From contig NZ_AGUF01000013.1 in the NCBI RefSeq assembly GCF_000236785.1, forward strand, positions 124,001 through 188,000: a stretch of DNA of 64,000 nucleotides. The letters are read 5' to 3'. Of this stretch, positions 48,458 to 59,456 are shown piece by piece. This DNA is from Achromobacter arsenitoxydans SY8. Its GTDB lineage: Bacteria; Pseudomonadota; Gammaproteobacteria; Burkholderiales; Burkholderiaceae_B. The first letter of the stretch is position 1; every line of letters begins with the position of its first letter. The notes beneath the pieces were generated by a model. That model searched no databases. It was given only the letters and a program-made list of their open reading frames with translations, and was not told where the DNA came from. The position numbers and the translations under genes are program-made.

Positions 48458-49339
48458 TCAGCGGCGCTGGCCGCCGCGGGTCATGGCCGCCAGGCGTTCG
48501 AGCAGGTGCACATCCTGTTCGTTCTTGAGCAGCGCGCCGGCCATCAGCGGCACCGCCGTCGCCGTGTGCGCGTCGATCTGCGCGGCCGTGGCGTCCTCCG
48601 CCAGCAGCAGGCGCAGCCAGTCCAGCAGTTCCGAGGTGGACGGCTTTTTCTTGAGGCCGGGGGCTTCGCGCAGCGAGAAGAACGTATCGAGCGCGGCGCG
48701 CAGCACGTCCTGCTTCAGGTCGGGATAGTGGACCGCCACGATGTCGCGCATCGTCTCGCGGTCCGGAAAGCGGATGTAGTGGAAGAAGCAGCGGCGCAGG
48801 AAGGCGTCGGGCAGGTCTTTTTCGTTGTTGGACGTGATGATGACCAGCGGACGATGGCGCGCGGCGATGGTCTCGCGCGTTTCGTAGACATGGAACTCCA
48901 TGCGGTCCAGTTCGCGCAGCAGGTCGTTGGGGAATTCGATGTCGGCCTTGTCGATTTCGTCGATCAGCAGGACCACCGGCTCATGCGACTGGAACGCCTG
49001 CCACAGCGTGCCCTGGACGATGTAGTTGCGGATGTCGCGGACCTTTTCGTCGCCCAGCTGCGAATCGCGCAGGCGCGACACCGCGTCGTATTCGTACAGA
49101 CCCTGATGCGCCTTGGTCGTGGACTTGATGTGCCATTGCAGCAGCGGCCGGCCGAGCGCGCGGGCCACTTCTTCCGCCAGCATCGTCTTGCCGGTACCGG
49201 GTTCGCCCTTGATCAGGAGCGGGCGCTGCAAGGTCAGCGCGGCATTGACGGCGAGCTTGAGGTCATCGGTGGCGACGTAGCTGTCGGTCCCATCGAAGCG
49301 GACTGGCTTGGCGGAAGAGGCGTTCTGGGCTGCGGGCAT
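48458..49339 (-). CDS. MoxR family AAA+ ATPase
   Basis: A 293-residue ATPase. Walker A GEPGTGKT (residues 45-52), Walker B VVLLIDEIDKAD (about 123-134), sensor 1 IITSNNEKDLPDAFLRRCFF with arginine finger, and a lid domain. Works with the VWA protein encoded 25 bp downstream. The text around IKSTTKAHQGLYEYDAVSRL is typical of the MoxR subgroup paired with CoxE-like proteins. Confidence 0.93.
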   Translation of the reverse strand: MPAAQNASSAKPVRFDGTDSYVATDDLKLAVNAALTLQRPLLIKGEPGTGKTMLAEEVARALGRPLLQWHIKSTTKAHQGLYEYDAVSRLRDSQLGDEKVRDIRNYIVQGTLWQAFQSHEPVVLLIDEIDKADIEFPNDLLRELDRMEFHVYETRETIAARHRPLVIITSNNEKDLPDAFLRRCFFHYIRFPDRETMRDIVAVHYPDLKQDVLRAALDTFFSLREAPGLKKKPSTSELLDWLRLLLAEDATAAQIDAHTATAVPLMAGALLKNEQDVHLLERLAAMTRGGQRR

Positions 49340-49514
49340 GGTCTGATGGCTTCTGTGGTTTGATGGGGATCAACACTAACGCAAGGTATTAATCCTGAGC
49401 AATTATCGTACAATCAGGCGGTTTTGCTTTGGGTTCCACCCGCAACGTGTTTGCCGAGGGCCTTTTCGTGTGAGCAGGCCCTAGTCCTTAGCCATACCAA
49501 GAAGAGTCATTCCA

Positions 49515-49868
49515 ATGAAGTTGCGAACCTCTCTGAAGTACACGGTTTCCGTGTTGGCCACGATGGCATCCTGTGCGATCGCCGGCCAGGTTGTTGCTGC
49601 AGACGCAGCGCCGGTCGGTAATGTCCAGAATGCCCGCGACAAGGTCTCCATGTGCATCGGCTGCCACGGCATCCCAGGCTACAAGGCGACATTTCCCGAG
49701 CTTTATCACGTTCCGATGATTGCTGGCCAGAACGCCAAATACATCGAAACTGCCCTCAACGAGTACAAGAAAGGCGCGCGCAGCCATCCCACGATGGACG
49801 CCATTGCGGGCAGCCTGTCCGACCAGGATATTGCCGACCTGGCCGCGTACTACTCGAATCTGAAATAA
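49515..49868 (+). CDS. Class I cytochrome c (c553/c4-like), periplasmic
   Basis: A 117-residue exported monoheme cytochrome. Signal peptide ends near VVAAD (about residue 29). Heme attachment C47-I-G-C50-H51; axial Met probably in the HPTMDAIAGSLSDQDIADLAAYY segment. 13 bp before a second, related cytochrome gene, so both are co-expressed; they are probably electron carriers to a terminal oxidase or other reductase not in the window. Confidence 0.93.
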   Translation: MKLRTSLKYTVSVLATMASCAIAGQVVAADAAPVGNVQNARDKVSMCIGCHGIPGYKATFPELYHVPMIAGQNAKYIETALNEYKKGARSHPTMDAIAGSLSDQDIADLAAYYSNLK

Positions 49869-49880
49869 GGGGGCAAAACC

Positions 49881-50243
49881 ATGAATCGCACGATGCTTGC
49901 CCTTGCGGGCGCGACCCTGGCCATTTCGGGCGCCGCCGCCCAGGCGCAGGACCTGGCGGCCGGCAAGGCCGTCTTCGACAAATTCAATTGCGCATCCTGC
50001 CATGGCGCCGACGCCAAGACGGCGGTGGATCCCGCGTATCCCACGCTGGCCGGTCAGCACGCCGATTACCTGGCCCATGCCCTGAAAGCCTACAAGCGCG
50101 GGGCCTCCGGCAGCGCGGCCACGGCCAATGTGCGCAAGAACCCCATCATGGGCGCCTTCGCCACGCAGCTGTCCGATCAGGATATCTCGAACGTGTCGGC
50201 CTGGCTGGCGTCCCTGCCCAGCGACCTGGGCGTGCGCCGGTAA
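49881..50243 (+). CDS. Class I cytochrome c (c553/c4-like), periplasmic, second copy
   Basis: A 120-residue exported monoheme cytochrome. Signal peptide ends at AQAQ (about residue 22); heme site C37-A-S-C40-H41; axial Met in NPIMGAFATQLSDQDI. Shares the GQ(N/H)A(K/D)Y(I/L)...L..YK(K/R)GA text with the gene upstream, so the pair arose by tandem duplication. A terminator follows. Confidence 0.93.
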   Translation: MNRTMLALAGATLAISGAAAQAQDLAAGKAVFDKFNCASCHGADAKTAVDPAYPTLAGQHADYLAHALKAYKRGASGSAATANVRKNPIMGAFATQLSDQDISNVSAWLASLPSDLGVRR

Positions 50244-50273
50244 GGCCGGCGAAAATCGGCGGGGCCTGATGAA

Positions 50274-50297
50274 AACCCTCGGATTCGAGGGTTTTTG
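50274..50297 (+). terminator. Terminator of the cytochrome c pair
   Basis: Stem ACCCTCG/CGAGGGT (50275-50292) with GATT loop and T5. Confidence 0.93.
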
Positions 50298-50303
50298 TTT
50301 CGC

Positions 50304-50729
50304 TCAGAGGCTGGCGCGGCGGCGGATCAGGTCGATGTAGGTATCGCTGTCCAGCGGCGTGCCCAGGCGCTGCGCTTCCCAGACCACCTGGCCCAGGCAT
50401 TCCATGATTTCATGGGCGGCGTGGTGCGCGTCCGAGCGGGCCGTCAACTGCTGGTAAGCCTGGCGGATGCCGGGCGGATGGTCGATTGACAGCTGTTCGG
50501 CGATGGCCAGGTGCATCGACAGGTGCAGGAATGGATTGGTCCGACCCTTTTCCACCGCGTATTCGGCCGTCATGGCATCGGGGCTTTCGAGGTCCGCGTG
50601 GTATTCCGGATGTTCGATGATCCAGTCCAGCGCAATGGCCTCCAACGGCGTCAGCACGTCGTTGGCGCGGTGCTTGCGCCAGGTTTCGATAAAGAATTCG
50701 CGGACTTGGTCGCGTGAGGGATTGAACAT
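50304..50729 (-). CDS. DUF1841 family protein
   Basis: A 141-residue protein with the whole-length pattern of DUF1841: [17 protein letters not shown] at the start, [48 protein letters not shown], and [16 protein letters not shown]. Helical, many His; no known function. It is divergent from icd; the 216 bp between hold no other gene. Confidence 0.92.
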   Translation of the reverse strand: MFNPSRDQVREFFIETWRKHRANDVLTPLEAIALDWIIEHPEYHADLESPDAMTAEYAVEKGRTNPFLHLSMHLAIAEQLSIDHPPGIRQAYQQLTARSDAHHAAHEIMECLGQVVWEAQRLGTPLDSDTYIDLIRRRASL

Positions 50730-50945
50730 CTGGGGGGCAAAAAAACGGGCTGTGGTCGCAATATTTTACCGCCCCGTACGGACCGCCGGCTCCGCCGGGC
50801 GCTTTGCGATATAGAATTGGTTGCTATCCGCCAGCCGGTGTGCGGTTCGCTGGAGGCGGCACGGCCCGCGGAATCGGACGTTTTCCGGTGCCGGGCGCGT
50901 GCAACAGTGCGTGCAGAAAAACCACCCGGAGCAAATGGAGCATTC

Positions 50946-52202
<1,257 letters not shown>

Positions 52203-52267
52203 GCCGCGGACGGGGCCCGCGCCGGGCAGTTTCCGGCGTGTTCCAGCCCTGATTCCGCCTTTCCCGC

Positions 52268-52299
52268 AAACCCGCCCGCCGTCAAGGCGGGCGGGTTTT
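52268..52299 (+). terminator. Terminator of icd
   Basis: 13-bp stem AAACCCGCCCGCC/GGCGGGCGGGTTT with GTCAA loop, ending in TTTT. Confidence 0.93.
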
Positions 52300-52359
52300 G
52301 TCTAACCTAATCGGCATGATGCGCTTTGCGCGTGCTTTGTTTTTCCCAGGTTGAGTGTT

Positions 52360-53619
52360 GTGCCCCGAATGTATGTTTCTTTGGCCACCTGGCTGGTGCT
52401 CCTGGTTCCCGCGCTGGCTTTGACCAGCCCGGTGGGCGGCCCGGCTATCTTGTATCTGAGCGCCCTGATCGCGCTGACCGCGCTGGCGGCAAATGCGATA
52501 AAGCGCTACGAGCCGATGGATTTCGGCGCTTTGTGGCCCATGGGGCTGGCGTTGTTGGCGCCGCTGGCCTGTATGCTGATCACGTCCGCGGTCAAAGGCC
52601 TGTGGAGCAGTTCGGAACTCGAAAAGCTGCTGCGTTTCGCGCTTGCGCTGCCCGTGCTGTGGCTGCTGCTGCGTGCGCCGCAGCGGTGGCTCAAATGCGT
52701 GCAGTGGAGCATTCTTGCCGGCGCGCTGGCGGGCGCCGGGCTGCTGATCGTCACGATGATGACGGGTGGCCGTGGCGCTGTCGTGGATGTCGGGGGGCGC
52801 TACAACGCGGTGGCGTTCGCGAACATTGTGTTGCTGTTCGGCAGCATGACCCTGCTGTCGCTCGGGTGGGGCCCCAGCACGCGCTGGCCGCGCCTTGAAA
52901 CCGGCGTGAAGGTGCTGGCCGTCGTGCTGGCGATATGCGCCACCTGGATGTCCGAGACCCGCAGCAGCTGGATGCTGCTGCCCATCCTGGGCGTGGTCAT
53001 TCTGCTTGGTCTGCGCAACTGGCGGCGCCGCCACAAAGTGTATTGCGCGCTGGCTATCTGCGCGGTGCTGGTGGTCAGCGCGACCGCGATCTGGACGTTC
53101 AGCAGCCGCATGAAGGAGATCGCGCACGACGTCCAGGGCTTCACCACGTCGTCCAACCGCGACACGTCCTTCGGGATCCGGCTGCAGTTGTGGCACGCGT
53201 CGATCCTGATGTTCGAGAAGAGCCCGGTCGTCGGCGTTGGCCCCGGCAAGTTCCGCGAGGAACTGCGCGAATTGCAGGGCAAGGGTATCGTGACGCAAGA
53301 GGTCGTCGATGGCTTTGGCGAACCCCATAACGACCTGCTGGCGGCCTTGGCCGGCTACGGGCTGCTGGGCCTTCTCGGCATTCTCACGCTCTACCTGCTG
53401 CCCGCCGCGGTTTTCTTCCGGCGGCTTGCCAGCGACGACCGGGTCATACGCGTAGGCGCGCAGCTGGGCCTGCTGTTCTGCCTGGGCTTTTGCGCGTTCA
53501 GCCTGACTGAGATGATGTTCCGCAACATGCGCAGCGTGCCCACCTACTCGCTGATCGTGGTGACGCTGATCGCGCTGACCACCGCGCGCCCGCAGCGCGT
53601 ATCGCGGCCGGCGAAATAA
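52360..53619 (+). CDS. O-antigen ligase-like (Wzy/WaaL) membrane protein
   Basis: A protein of about 419 residues with 10 or more hydrophobic segments and one large periplasmic loop, the layout of the Wzy_C/WaaL family that joins O-antigen to lipid A core. The loop has R and H residues in SSNRDTSFGIRLQLWHASILMFEKSPVVGVGPGKF and PHNDLLAALAGYGLLGLLG, typical of the family. Start is ambiguous among TTG 52351, GTG 52360 (AGG nine bases upstream) and ATG 52369. No other LPS genes are beside it. Confidence 0.88.
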   Translation: MPRMYVSLATWLVLLVPALALTSPVGGPAILYLSALIALTALAANAIKRYEPMDFGALWPMGLALLAPLACMLITSAVKGLWSSSELEKLLRFALALPVLWLLLRAPQRWLKCVQWSILAGALAGAGLLIVTMMTGGRGAVVDVGGRYNAVAFANIVLLFGSMTLLSLGWGPSTRWPRLETGVKVLAVVLAICATWMSETRSSWMLLPILGVVILLGLRNWRRRHKVYCALAICAVLVVSATAIWTFSSRMKEIAHDVQGFTTSSNRDTSFGIRLQLWHASILMFEKSPVVGVGPGKFREELRELQGKGIVTQEVVDGFGEPHNDLLAALAGYGLLGLLGILTLYLLPAAVFFRRLASDDRVIRVGAQLGLLFCLGFCAFSLTEMMFRNMRSVPTYSLIVVTLIALTTARPQRVSRPAK

Positions 53620-53640
53620 CGCGGCACGCGGTGTCCGTCT

Positions 53641-54540
53641 TCAGGCTGTCTGCAGCCGGCTAGCCGAATGCTGCACCAGACCCATGGCCCGCTGCAGCCG
53701 CGCGCCGAGCTCGCGGCTGGCGGGCATCATCGGCATGCGCAGTTCGTCGGCGATGAGCCCCTGCAGGTACAGCGCGCGCTTGATCGGCGCGGGATTGGGT
53801 TCGCTGAACAGCAGCCGGGCCAGCCCGCGCAGCGGTTCGAACATCTGGCGGGCGGCCTCCGCGTGGCCGTTGCGCGCCAATTGCATGACTTCGACATAGC
53901 GTTCGGGATACACATGGGCGGCGGCCGGAATGGCGCCGCGGCCCCCTGCCAGGAAATGGTCCAGCAGCGCCAGGTCGTCGCCGCACAGCGCGTCCAGCCT
54001 GCGTCGCGCATTGAGCGCGGACAGCACCGAGGGATTGCATTCCTTCACCGCGCCGAAGTTGGGCAACGCGGCCAAAGCTTCCATGGTTTCGACCGTCATC
54101 GTCACGCCCGCGCGCTTGGGAATGTTGTAGAGGATGATGGGGCGCTGGGTGGCCCAGGCGATCTGCCGGTAATGCCACAGGATGCCGGCCTGCGAAGGAC
54201 CCAGGTAGTAGGGCGGGGGCACCAGGTAGCCAGCGGGCGCGTACTTGTCCAGCCGGCGCACGGCCGCGGCTACGCCCCGGGTGTCGACGCCGCCCGCGCC
54301 GAAAACCAGCGGAAGGGCGTGCGGGTCGCTGGCGATGGCTTCGATCATGTCGATCTTCTCGGGCATGCTGACCAGGTTCCCTTCGCCGGTGGAGCCGAAC
54401 AGGACCAGCCCGGCGATGCCGGCGTTGCGGTAGTAGCGGGCCAGCGCCTGCGCGGCGTCCAGGTCGATGTGGCCGCCGCGCATCGGCGTCACCATGGGCA
54501 GCCATATGCCTTCAAAAACAGTCTTGGCGGGCATGTCCAT
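53641..54540 (-). CDS. Dihydrodipicolinate synthase/N-acetylneuraminate lyase family aldolase
   Basis: A 299-residue class I aldolase. Schiff-base lysine K166 (GAVKECNPS), the paired tyrosine Y138 (LYNIPKRAG) and the GSTGE motif (49-53) are all present. Not obviously DapA: the lysine context KECNPS and the long C-terminal text differ from canonical DapA, so it may be a 2-keto-acid or sugar-acid lyase-like paralog. A short unknown gene precedes it by 3 bp on the same strand. Confidence 0.9.
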   Translation of the reverse strand: MDMPAKTVFEGIWLPMVTPMRGGHIDLDAAQALARYYRNAGIAGLVLFGSTGEGNLVSMPEKIDMIEAIASDPHALPLVFGAGGVDTRGVAAAVRRLDKYAPAGYLVPPPYYLGPSQAGILWHYRQIAWATQRPIILYNIPKRAGVTMTVETMEALAALPNFGAVKECNPSVLSALNARRRLDALCGDDLALLDHFLAGGRGAIPAAAHVYPERYVEVMQLARNGHAEAARQMFEPLRGLARLLFSEPNPAPIKRALYLQGLIADELRMPMMPASRELGARLQRAMGLVQHSASRLQTA

Positions 54541-54543
54541 GGC

Positions 54544-54870
54544 TTACTGCACCGTGATGGCCGGGGCCGGACGAACCGGTCCGAATTCCGCACGCGGCAG
54601 TCCGCGCATGACGGCGTGCATCAGGGCGTCCAGTTCGTCTTGTTCGCATTGCAGCTGCAAGACGCTCTGCGCGTGGGCATGGTCCACCGACAGCAGATAG
54701 ACCCCGATGCGCGCGCCCAGTTCGCGATGCAGCGCCAGGCGAACGTTCAGGGCATCCAGCGTGTCGATCCGGACCGTCAGCGCGATCATGCTGGATCGCG
54801 GCCGCGATGCGAGCGGAGCAGGGGAATGGTTCGGCGTAGGGTCGAAGCGGCGGTCCAGTCGGGGAATCAT
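54544..54870 (-). CDS. Small protein of unknown function upstream of the aldolase
   Basis: Up to 108 residues. The conserved-looking part is the last 80 (MIALTVRIDTLDALNVRLAL ... MRGLPRAEFGPVRPAP), with an alternating strand-helix pattern that may be a ferredoxin-like/ACT-type fold, possibly starting at the ATG ending at 54789. The N-terminal 27 residues are Arg/Pro-rich and could be non-coding. Neither start has a good ribosome-binding site. Stop is 3 bp before the aldolase ATG, so they are probably co-transcribed. Confidence 0.6.
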   Translation of the reverse strand: MIPRLDRRFDPTPNHSPAPLASRPRSSMIALTVRIDTLDALNVRLALHRELGARIGVYLLSVDHAHAQSVLQLQCEQDELDALMHAVMRGLPRAEFGPVRPAPAITVQ

Positions 54871-55009
54871 GGCGGGGGGGCGGAGGCGCCGTTCGCGGCG
54901 GTCCGGGATCCGGTTGGTTGATGACGATTCCACTATAGGAACCGCGCCGTAAATCCTGCCGATAAAAGCGGGCGGGGCGCGTAAATATGGCGTCAACGCC
55001 CGCCGCGAA

Positions 55010-55774
55010 TCAGAACGTCTTTGTCAACGACAGCAGGCCCGTGGCGCGGCCCATGTCGCGGCCGCGCGTATTCGTGTAGACGGCGCGGTCGGCATTGGTG
55101 TCCAGGTAGGCCAGGGAGACAGACAGGCCCTGGCCGAAGTCCTTGGTCAGGCCCAGCTTCCAGTCGGTGTACGAGCCGTTGTCGACGTTGCGCACGGATT
55201 GGCGGCCAACGTGGGCGTTGAGGGTCAGCCCCCAGATGCCGGTGTCGAAATTGCCGGACAGGTCGAAATACTGGCTGTATTTGCTGTCGGCGAAACCGAA
55301 CAGGTTGGTCATGGCGATCGAATACTTGAACATCACGGGGCCGTAGCCGATCCCGGCATAGAGCTCGGTGGTGTCGGGGCTGGTGTAGCCCGAGGGGTAG
55401 TCCCCCGGGTAGTAGTACTGCAGCACGCCCAGGTCCACCGGCACGCCTTCGGCGATATTGCCCTTGTATCCGCCATAGAGGTCCATTTCCACAGGGGCGG
55501 ACACGTCGCCGTTGCTGTCGTTCAGCCAGCTGATGCTCGAGTTCCAGTTGCCCACATATAGACCGCTGGAGTGGGCGAGGTCGAAGCCGCCCTGGATCGC
55601 GGGCTTGTTGTTGGTCTGCATCAGGCCGCGGTAGCGGTACTGGCTGGCCAGCGTGACGTTGGCTGTCAGGGTGTATTCCGACGAGGCGGGCGTGGCCTCG
55701 GCGGGGGCGTCGGCCGCCTGGGCGGTGGCGGCAAGGGACAGCAGCGCGAGCGCGGCCAGGGTGTTGCGGGACAT
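55010..55774 (-). CDS. TorF-family putative porin
   Basis: A 254-residue outer-membrane beta-barrel protein. Signal peptide MSRNTLAALALLSLAATAQA, then the TorF/Gcw_chp pattern: YTLTANVTLASQYRYRGLMQTNNKPAIQGGFDLAHSSGLYVGNW, YPGDYPSGYTSPDTTELYAGIGYG, and a terminal Phe (SLTKTF). AGGAG precedes the ATG ending at 55774; the frame runs 63 bases further but unsupported. Its solute is unknown. Confidence 0.92.
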   Translation of the reverse strand: MSRNTLAALALLSLAATAQAADAPAEATPASSEYTLTANVTLASQYRYRGLMQTNNKPAIQGGFDLAHSSGLYVGNWNSSISWLNDSNGDVSAPVEMDLYGGYKGNIAEGVPVDLGVLQYYYPGDYPSGYTSPDTTELYAGIGYGPVMFKYSIAMTNLFGFADSKYSQYFDLSGNFDTGIWGLTLNAHVGRQSVRNVDNGSYTDWKLGLTKDFGQGLSVSLAYLDTNADRAVYTNTRGRDMGRATGLLSLTKTF

Positions 55775-55912
55775 GGAATGCTCCTGTTGTTGGACGGGTC
55801 CGCAACAATAGGAGGATTGGCGTAAAGCGCGAGACAAGACTGGCGCGCCGTGCGTAAAGACTGCATTAATGTGCGAGGCCCGCAGGCCCCTGCCCGCGGA
55901 TGCCGGGCGCCC

Positions 55913-56605
55913 TCAGCCCGCGAAGCGATAGCCCACGCCGATCTCGGTCAGCAGGTACACGGGCTGGGCCGGGTCCGCCTCCAGCTTCTGGCGCAGATGG
56001 CCCATGTAGATGCGCAGGTAGTGGTTGCTTTCAACGTGCGACGGGCCCCACACCTGGCGCAGGAGCTCGCGGTGCGTCATGACCTTGCCGCGATGGGCCA
56101 GCAGCGCGGCGAGCAGGCGGTATTCCATGGCGGTCAGATGCACATGCTGGCCGGCGCGTTCGACGACCCGCCGGGAGAAGTCCACGCGGACGTCGCCGAA
56201 CGCGATCTCGGACGCGTTGCCCGCGCCGCCCCGGCCATGGCGCCGCAGCAGCACGCGCAGGCGGGCCAGCAGTTCGCTGACGCCGAAGGGCTTGGCCAGG
56301 TAGTCGTCGGCTCCGGCGTCCAGCGCGGCCACCTTGTCGGCCTCGGCGCTGCGCGCCGACAGCACCAGCACCGGCACTTCGGTCCAGCCGCGCAGTTCGC
56401 GGATCAGCGTCATGCCGTCCTCGTCGGGCAGACCGAGGTCCAGCACGATCGCGTCGGGCTGCCGGGTGCCGGCCTCGATGAGGCCGCGCTTGACCGTGTC
56501 GGCCTCGTGTACCGTGCAGCCCTCGCTTTCCAGGGCCTGGCGGACGAACCGCCGGATATTGGCGTCGTCTTCGATGATCAGGATGACGGGCTGGAAGTCG
56601 AACAT
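55913..56605 (-). CDS. kdpE: Two-component response regulator KdpE
   Basis: OmpR-type regulator of the kdp operon. 230 residues: receiver domain with acidic pocket EDD (12-14), phospho-acceptor D56 (VLDLGLPDEDG) and KPF lysine near 106, then a winged-helix C-terminal domain (LTAMEYRLLAALLAHRGKVMTHRELLRQVWG). Lies 13 bp after kdpD. Last gene of kdpABCDE. Confidence 0.96.
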   Translation of the reverse strand: MFDFQPVILIIEDDANIRRFVRQALESEGCTVHEADTVKRGLIEAGTRQPDAIVLDLGLPDEDGMTLIRELRGWTEVPVLVLSARSAEADKVAALDAGADDYLAKPFGVSELLARLRVLLRRHGRGGAGNASEIAFGDVRVDFSRRVVERAGQHVHLTAMEYRLLAALLAHRGKVMTHRELLRQVWGPSHVESNHYLRIYMGHLRQKLEADPAQPVYLLTEIGVGYRFAG

Positions 56606-56618
56606 GGGAGTGGGGAAT

Positions 56619-59405
56619 TCAAGGGGTTTCGGGCTGGATGACGGGCGGCACGCCCAGCGGCAGGCTGAAGACGAATTGGGCGCCGGAGGCTTGCCCGGGC
56701 GCATGCTCGACCCAGATGCGGCCATGGTGGGCGGAGATGATTGCCTCGCACACCGCCAGGCCCAGGCCGACGCCGGGTGTGGCGGACTCGCGCTCGCCGC
56801 GGGTGAATTTCTCGAAGATGCGGCGTTCCGCGCCGGGCGGCACGCCGGGGCCATTGTCGCTGACCGCCACACGCATTTCGCCTTCCTGCGCGGTCGCATG
56901 CACGCGCAGGGTGCTGCCGGCCGGCGTGTACTTGACGGCGTTTTCCAGCAGGTTGCACAGCACGCGCTCGATCAGCACGCCGTCGCATTCCACCAGCGGC
57001 AGGTCCGACAGGCTGTCGACCTGGACACGGTGCTGCGCCAGGGCTTCCCGCATGGCGGCCAGCGCGGCGCCGACCAGTTCCTCGATGGACTGCCATTCCA
57101 GGCGCAGTGGCGCGTCGCGGCTCTGCAGCCGGGCCATGTCCAGCAGGTTGATGACCAGCGCATGCATGCGCTGGGCCTGGTCGCGCATCGCGCGGATGGT
57201 GTCCTGGACGCCGGGCGGCAGCCCGGAGGGCTCGCGCATCAGCGTGTCGGTCATGCCTACCAGGCTGGTGAGCGGCGTGCGCAGGTCGTGCGAAACGGCG
57301 GCCAGCAGGGAGTTGCGCAGCTTCTCCGATTCCATGCTGACCAGCGCCTGCTGCGCCACTTCCACATAGTGCAGGCGTTCCAGCGCGATGGCGATCAGGG
57401 TGGCGTAGGCCTCGATCTGGCGGCGCGAGTCCGGATGCGAAAACAGGCTGCGGCGCGGCGCGGCCAGCGCCAGGACGCCTCGCGTGCGCATCGGGGCTTT
57501 TAGCGGCAGGTACAGCAGGTCGCTGTTGGAGAGGGTGGCGGTGCCCGCGCCCGCTGGCTGGCCGTGGTCGTAGACCCACTGCGCCAGCGCGGATTCCAGT
57601 GGCGGCATGTCGCCGTCGGCGGGCGAGGCCAGCTTCAGGCGGTCGTCCAGGCCCAGGATGTAGAGCGCGCAGCGCGAGCCGAAGGTCGCATGCACGAACG
57701 AGCCGGCCAGGGTCACGATCTGCTCCGGCAGCAGCGCGGACGACAGTTCCCGCGCGAATTCGTACAGGCTGCGCGCGTCGGCTTCGCGCTTGACCGAGGC
57801 TTGGGCCTGCAGGCGCAGGCCGGCGGTCAACTGGCCGATCAGGAGCCCGACGCCCAGCAGCACGCCGAAGGTCAGCAGGTACTGCACGTCGGACACCGCG
57901 AATGACGACAGGGGCTGGACGAAGAAGAAGTCGAACAGCCCCACGCTGACGACGGACGCCAGCGCTGCGGGGCCGCGGCCATGGCGCAGCGCCACGGCCA
58001 CCACCGCCAGCAGGAACAGCATGACGATGTTGGTCTGGTGCAGGGCAGGGAAGGCAAGCGCGGACAGTCCGGTGGCCGCCGCGCAGTAGCACAGGGCCCA
58101 GGCGTAGCCGGCCCAGGAGCGCACGCCGCGTTCGTCGGCGGCCAGGCGGGCGCGTTGTCCCAGCGTGAGCGGGTCGCGGCCGGCCGCCGTGCGCGCGGGC
58201 AGCGGCGGCGCGCCAAGCCGGATGATGTCGATTTCGGGGCAGCCCGCCGCCAGCATGTCGGCAAAGCTGCGGCGGCGCCAGAGCCAGCCCGGCGACATGA
58301 TGGCGGTCAGCAGCGCCGACAGCGACAGGCGCAGGCGCTGCAGCCCGCCGGCGCGGGTGCGCCCCACGATCGCCTTGGTGATGTTGTGCCGGCGCACATA
58401 GCGCACCACTGCGTCGACCATGTCGCCGCCGGCCAGGGTTTCCGTACGGGCGCCCAGCGAGTCGGCCAGCGCCAGGCTGTGCTGCAACCGTTCCTGTTCG
58501 GCGGCCGGCGGGGGGGCCGCGCGCGGCGTGTCGATGGTCACGACGTGCAGGTCGCAATCGAGCTGCTGGCTGATGCGGTGGGCGCTGCGGATGACGTATT
58601 CGGCATCGGCGTCGGGGCCGATGCAGGCGACGATGGCCTCGCGCGTGCGCCAGACGGGCTCGATGGCGCGGTCGCGGCGATAGGCCTGGACGTCGTCGTC
58701 GACGTGGTCGGCGGTGCGGCGCAGCGCCAGCTCGCGCAGCGCGATCAGATTGCCCTTGCGGAAAAAGTTGCGCGTCGCGTGGCGCGCCTGCTCCGGCAGG
58801 TAGACCTTGCCTTCCTTCAAGCGGCGCAGCAGTTCGTCGGCGGACAGGTCGACCAGGATGACTTCGTCGGCTGCGTCGAAGACCTCGTCGGGCACGGTTT
58901 CCCACACGCGCACGCCGGTGATGCTGCCGACGGCCTCGTTCAAGCTGTCCAGGTGTTGCACATTCAGCGTGGTCCAGACGTCGATGCCCGCCGCCAGCAG
59001 TTCCTGGATGTCTTGCCAGCGCTTGGCGTGGCGCGATCCCGGCGCATTGGAGTGGGCCAGCTCGTCCACCAGCACCAGTTCGGGGCGCCGCTGCAATGCG
59101 CCGTCCAGGTCGAATTCCTTGAGCACGTGGCCGCGGTACGCGACGTCCTTGAGCGGCAGCACGGGCAGGCCGTCGAGCAGCGTCGCGGTTTCGCGGCGGC
59201 CGTGCGTTTCGACGATGCCGGCCAGTACGTCGGCGCCCTGCGCGGCGTGCGCGCGCGCGGCCGTCAGCATGGCGTAGGTTTTGCCCACGCCGGCCGACGA
59301 ACCGAAGTACACGCGCAGCTTGCCGCGCACCGCCCGGCGTTCGGCGTCGTCCAGGGTCTTCAGTAGCGCGTCGGGATCGGGACGCTCGCCAGCAATGTCA
59401 GCCAT
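56619..59405 (-). CDS. kdpD: Sensor histidine kinase KdpD
   Basis: K+/turgor-responsive sensor kinase. 928 residues: N-terminal KdpD domain with Walker-like GSSAGVGKT (36-44), a Usp-like domain (about 250-370), four transmembrane segments (about 400-500), GAF-like region, then HisKA with H706 (AVSHDLRTPL), N-box NLLENAVKY and DNGPGVPPG G-box. Phosphorylates KdpE; controlled by K+ and ionic strength in E. coli. 51 bp after kdpC. Confidence 0.97.
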   Translation of the reverse strand: MADIAGERPDPDALLKTLDDAERRAVRGKLRVYFGSSAGVGKTYAMLTAARAHAAQGADVLAGIVETHGRRETATLLDGLPVLPLKDVAYRGHVLKEFDLDGALQRRPELVLVDELAHSNAPGSRHAKRWQDIQELLAAGIDVWTTLNVQHLDSLNEAVGSITGVRVWETVPDEVFDAADEVILVDLSADELLRRLKEGKVYLPEQARHATRNFFRKGNLIALRELALRRTADHVDDDVQAYRRDRAIEPVWRTREAIVACIGPDADAEYVIRSAHRISQQLDCDLHVVTIDTPRAAPPPAAEQERLQHSLALADSLGARTETLAGGDMVDAVVRYVRRHNITKAIVGRTRAGGLQRLRLSLSALLTAIMSPGWLWRRRSFADMLAAGCPEIDIIRLGAPPLPARTAAGRDPLTLGQRARLAADERGVRSWAGYAWALCYCAAATGLSALAFPALHQTNIVMLFLLAVVAVALRHGRGPAALASVVSVGLFDFFFVQPLSSFAVSDVQYLLTFGVLLGVGLLIGQLTAGLRLQAQASVKREADARSLYEFARELSSALLPEQIVTLAGSFVHATFGSRCALYILGLDDRLKLASPADGDMPPLESALAQWVYDHGQPAGAGTATLSNSDLLYLPLKAPMRTRGVLALAAPRRSLFSHPDSRRQIEAYATLIAIALERLHYVEVAQQALVSMESEKLRNSLLAAVSHDLRTPLTSLVGMTDTLMREPSGLPPGVQDTIRAMRDQAQRMHALVINLLDMARLQSRDAPLRLEWQSIEELVGAALAAMREALAQHRVQVDSLSDLPLVECDGVLIERVLCNLLENAVKYTPAGSTLRVHATAQEGEMRVAVSDNGPGVPPGAERRIFEKFTRGERESATPGVGLGLAVCEAIISAHHGRIWVEHAPGQASGAQFVFSLPLGVPPVIQPETP

Positions 59406-59456
59406 GAACGCACAATATTGGGGTGGGAATCGCTGGCGATACTATACGCCGCGCCA

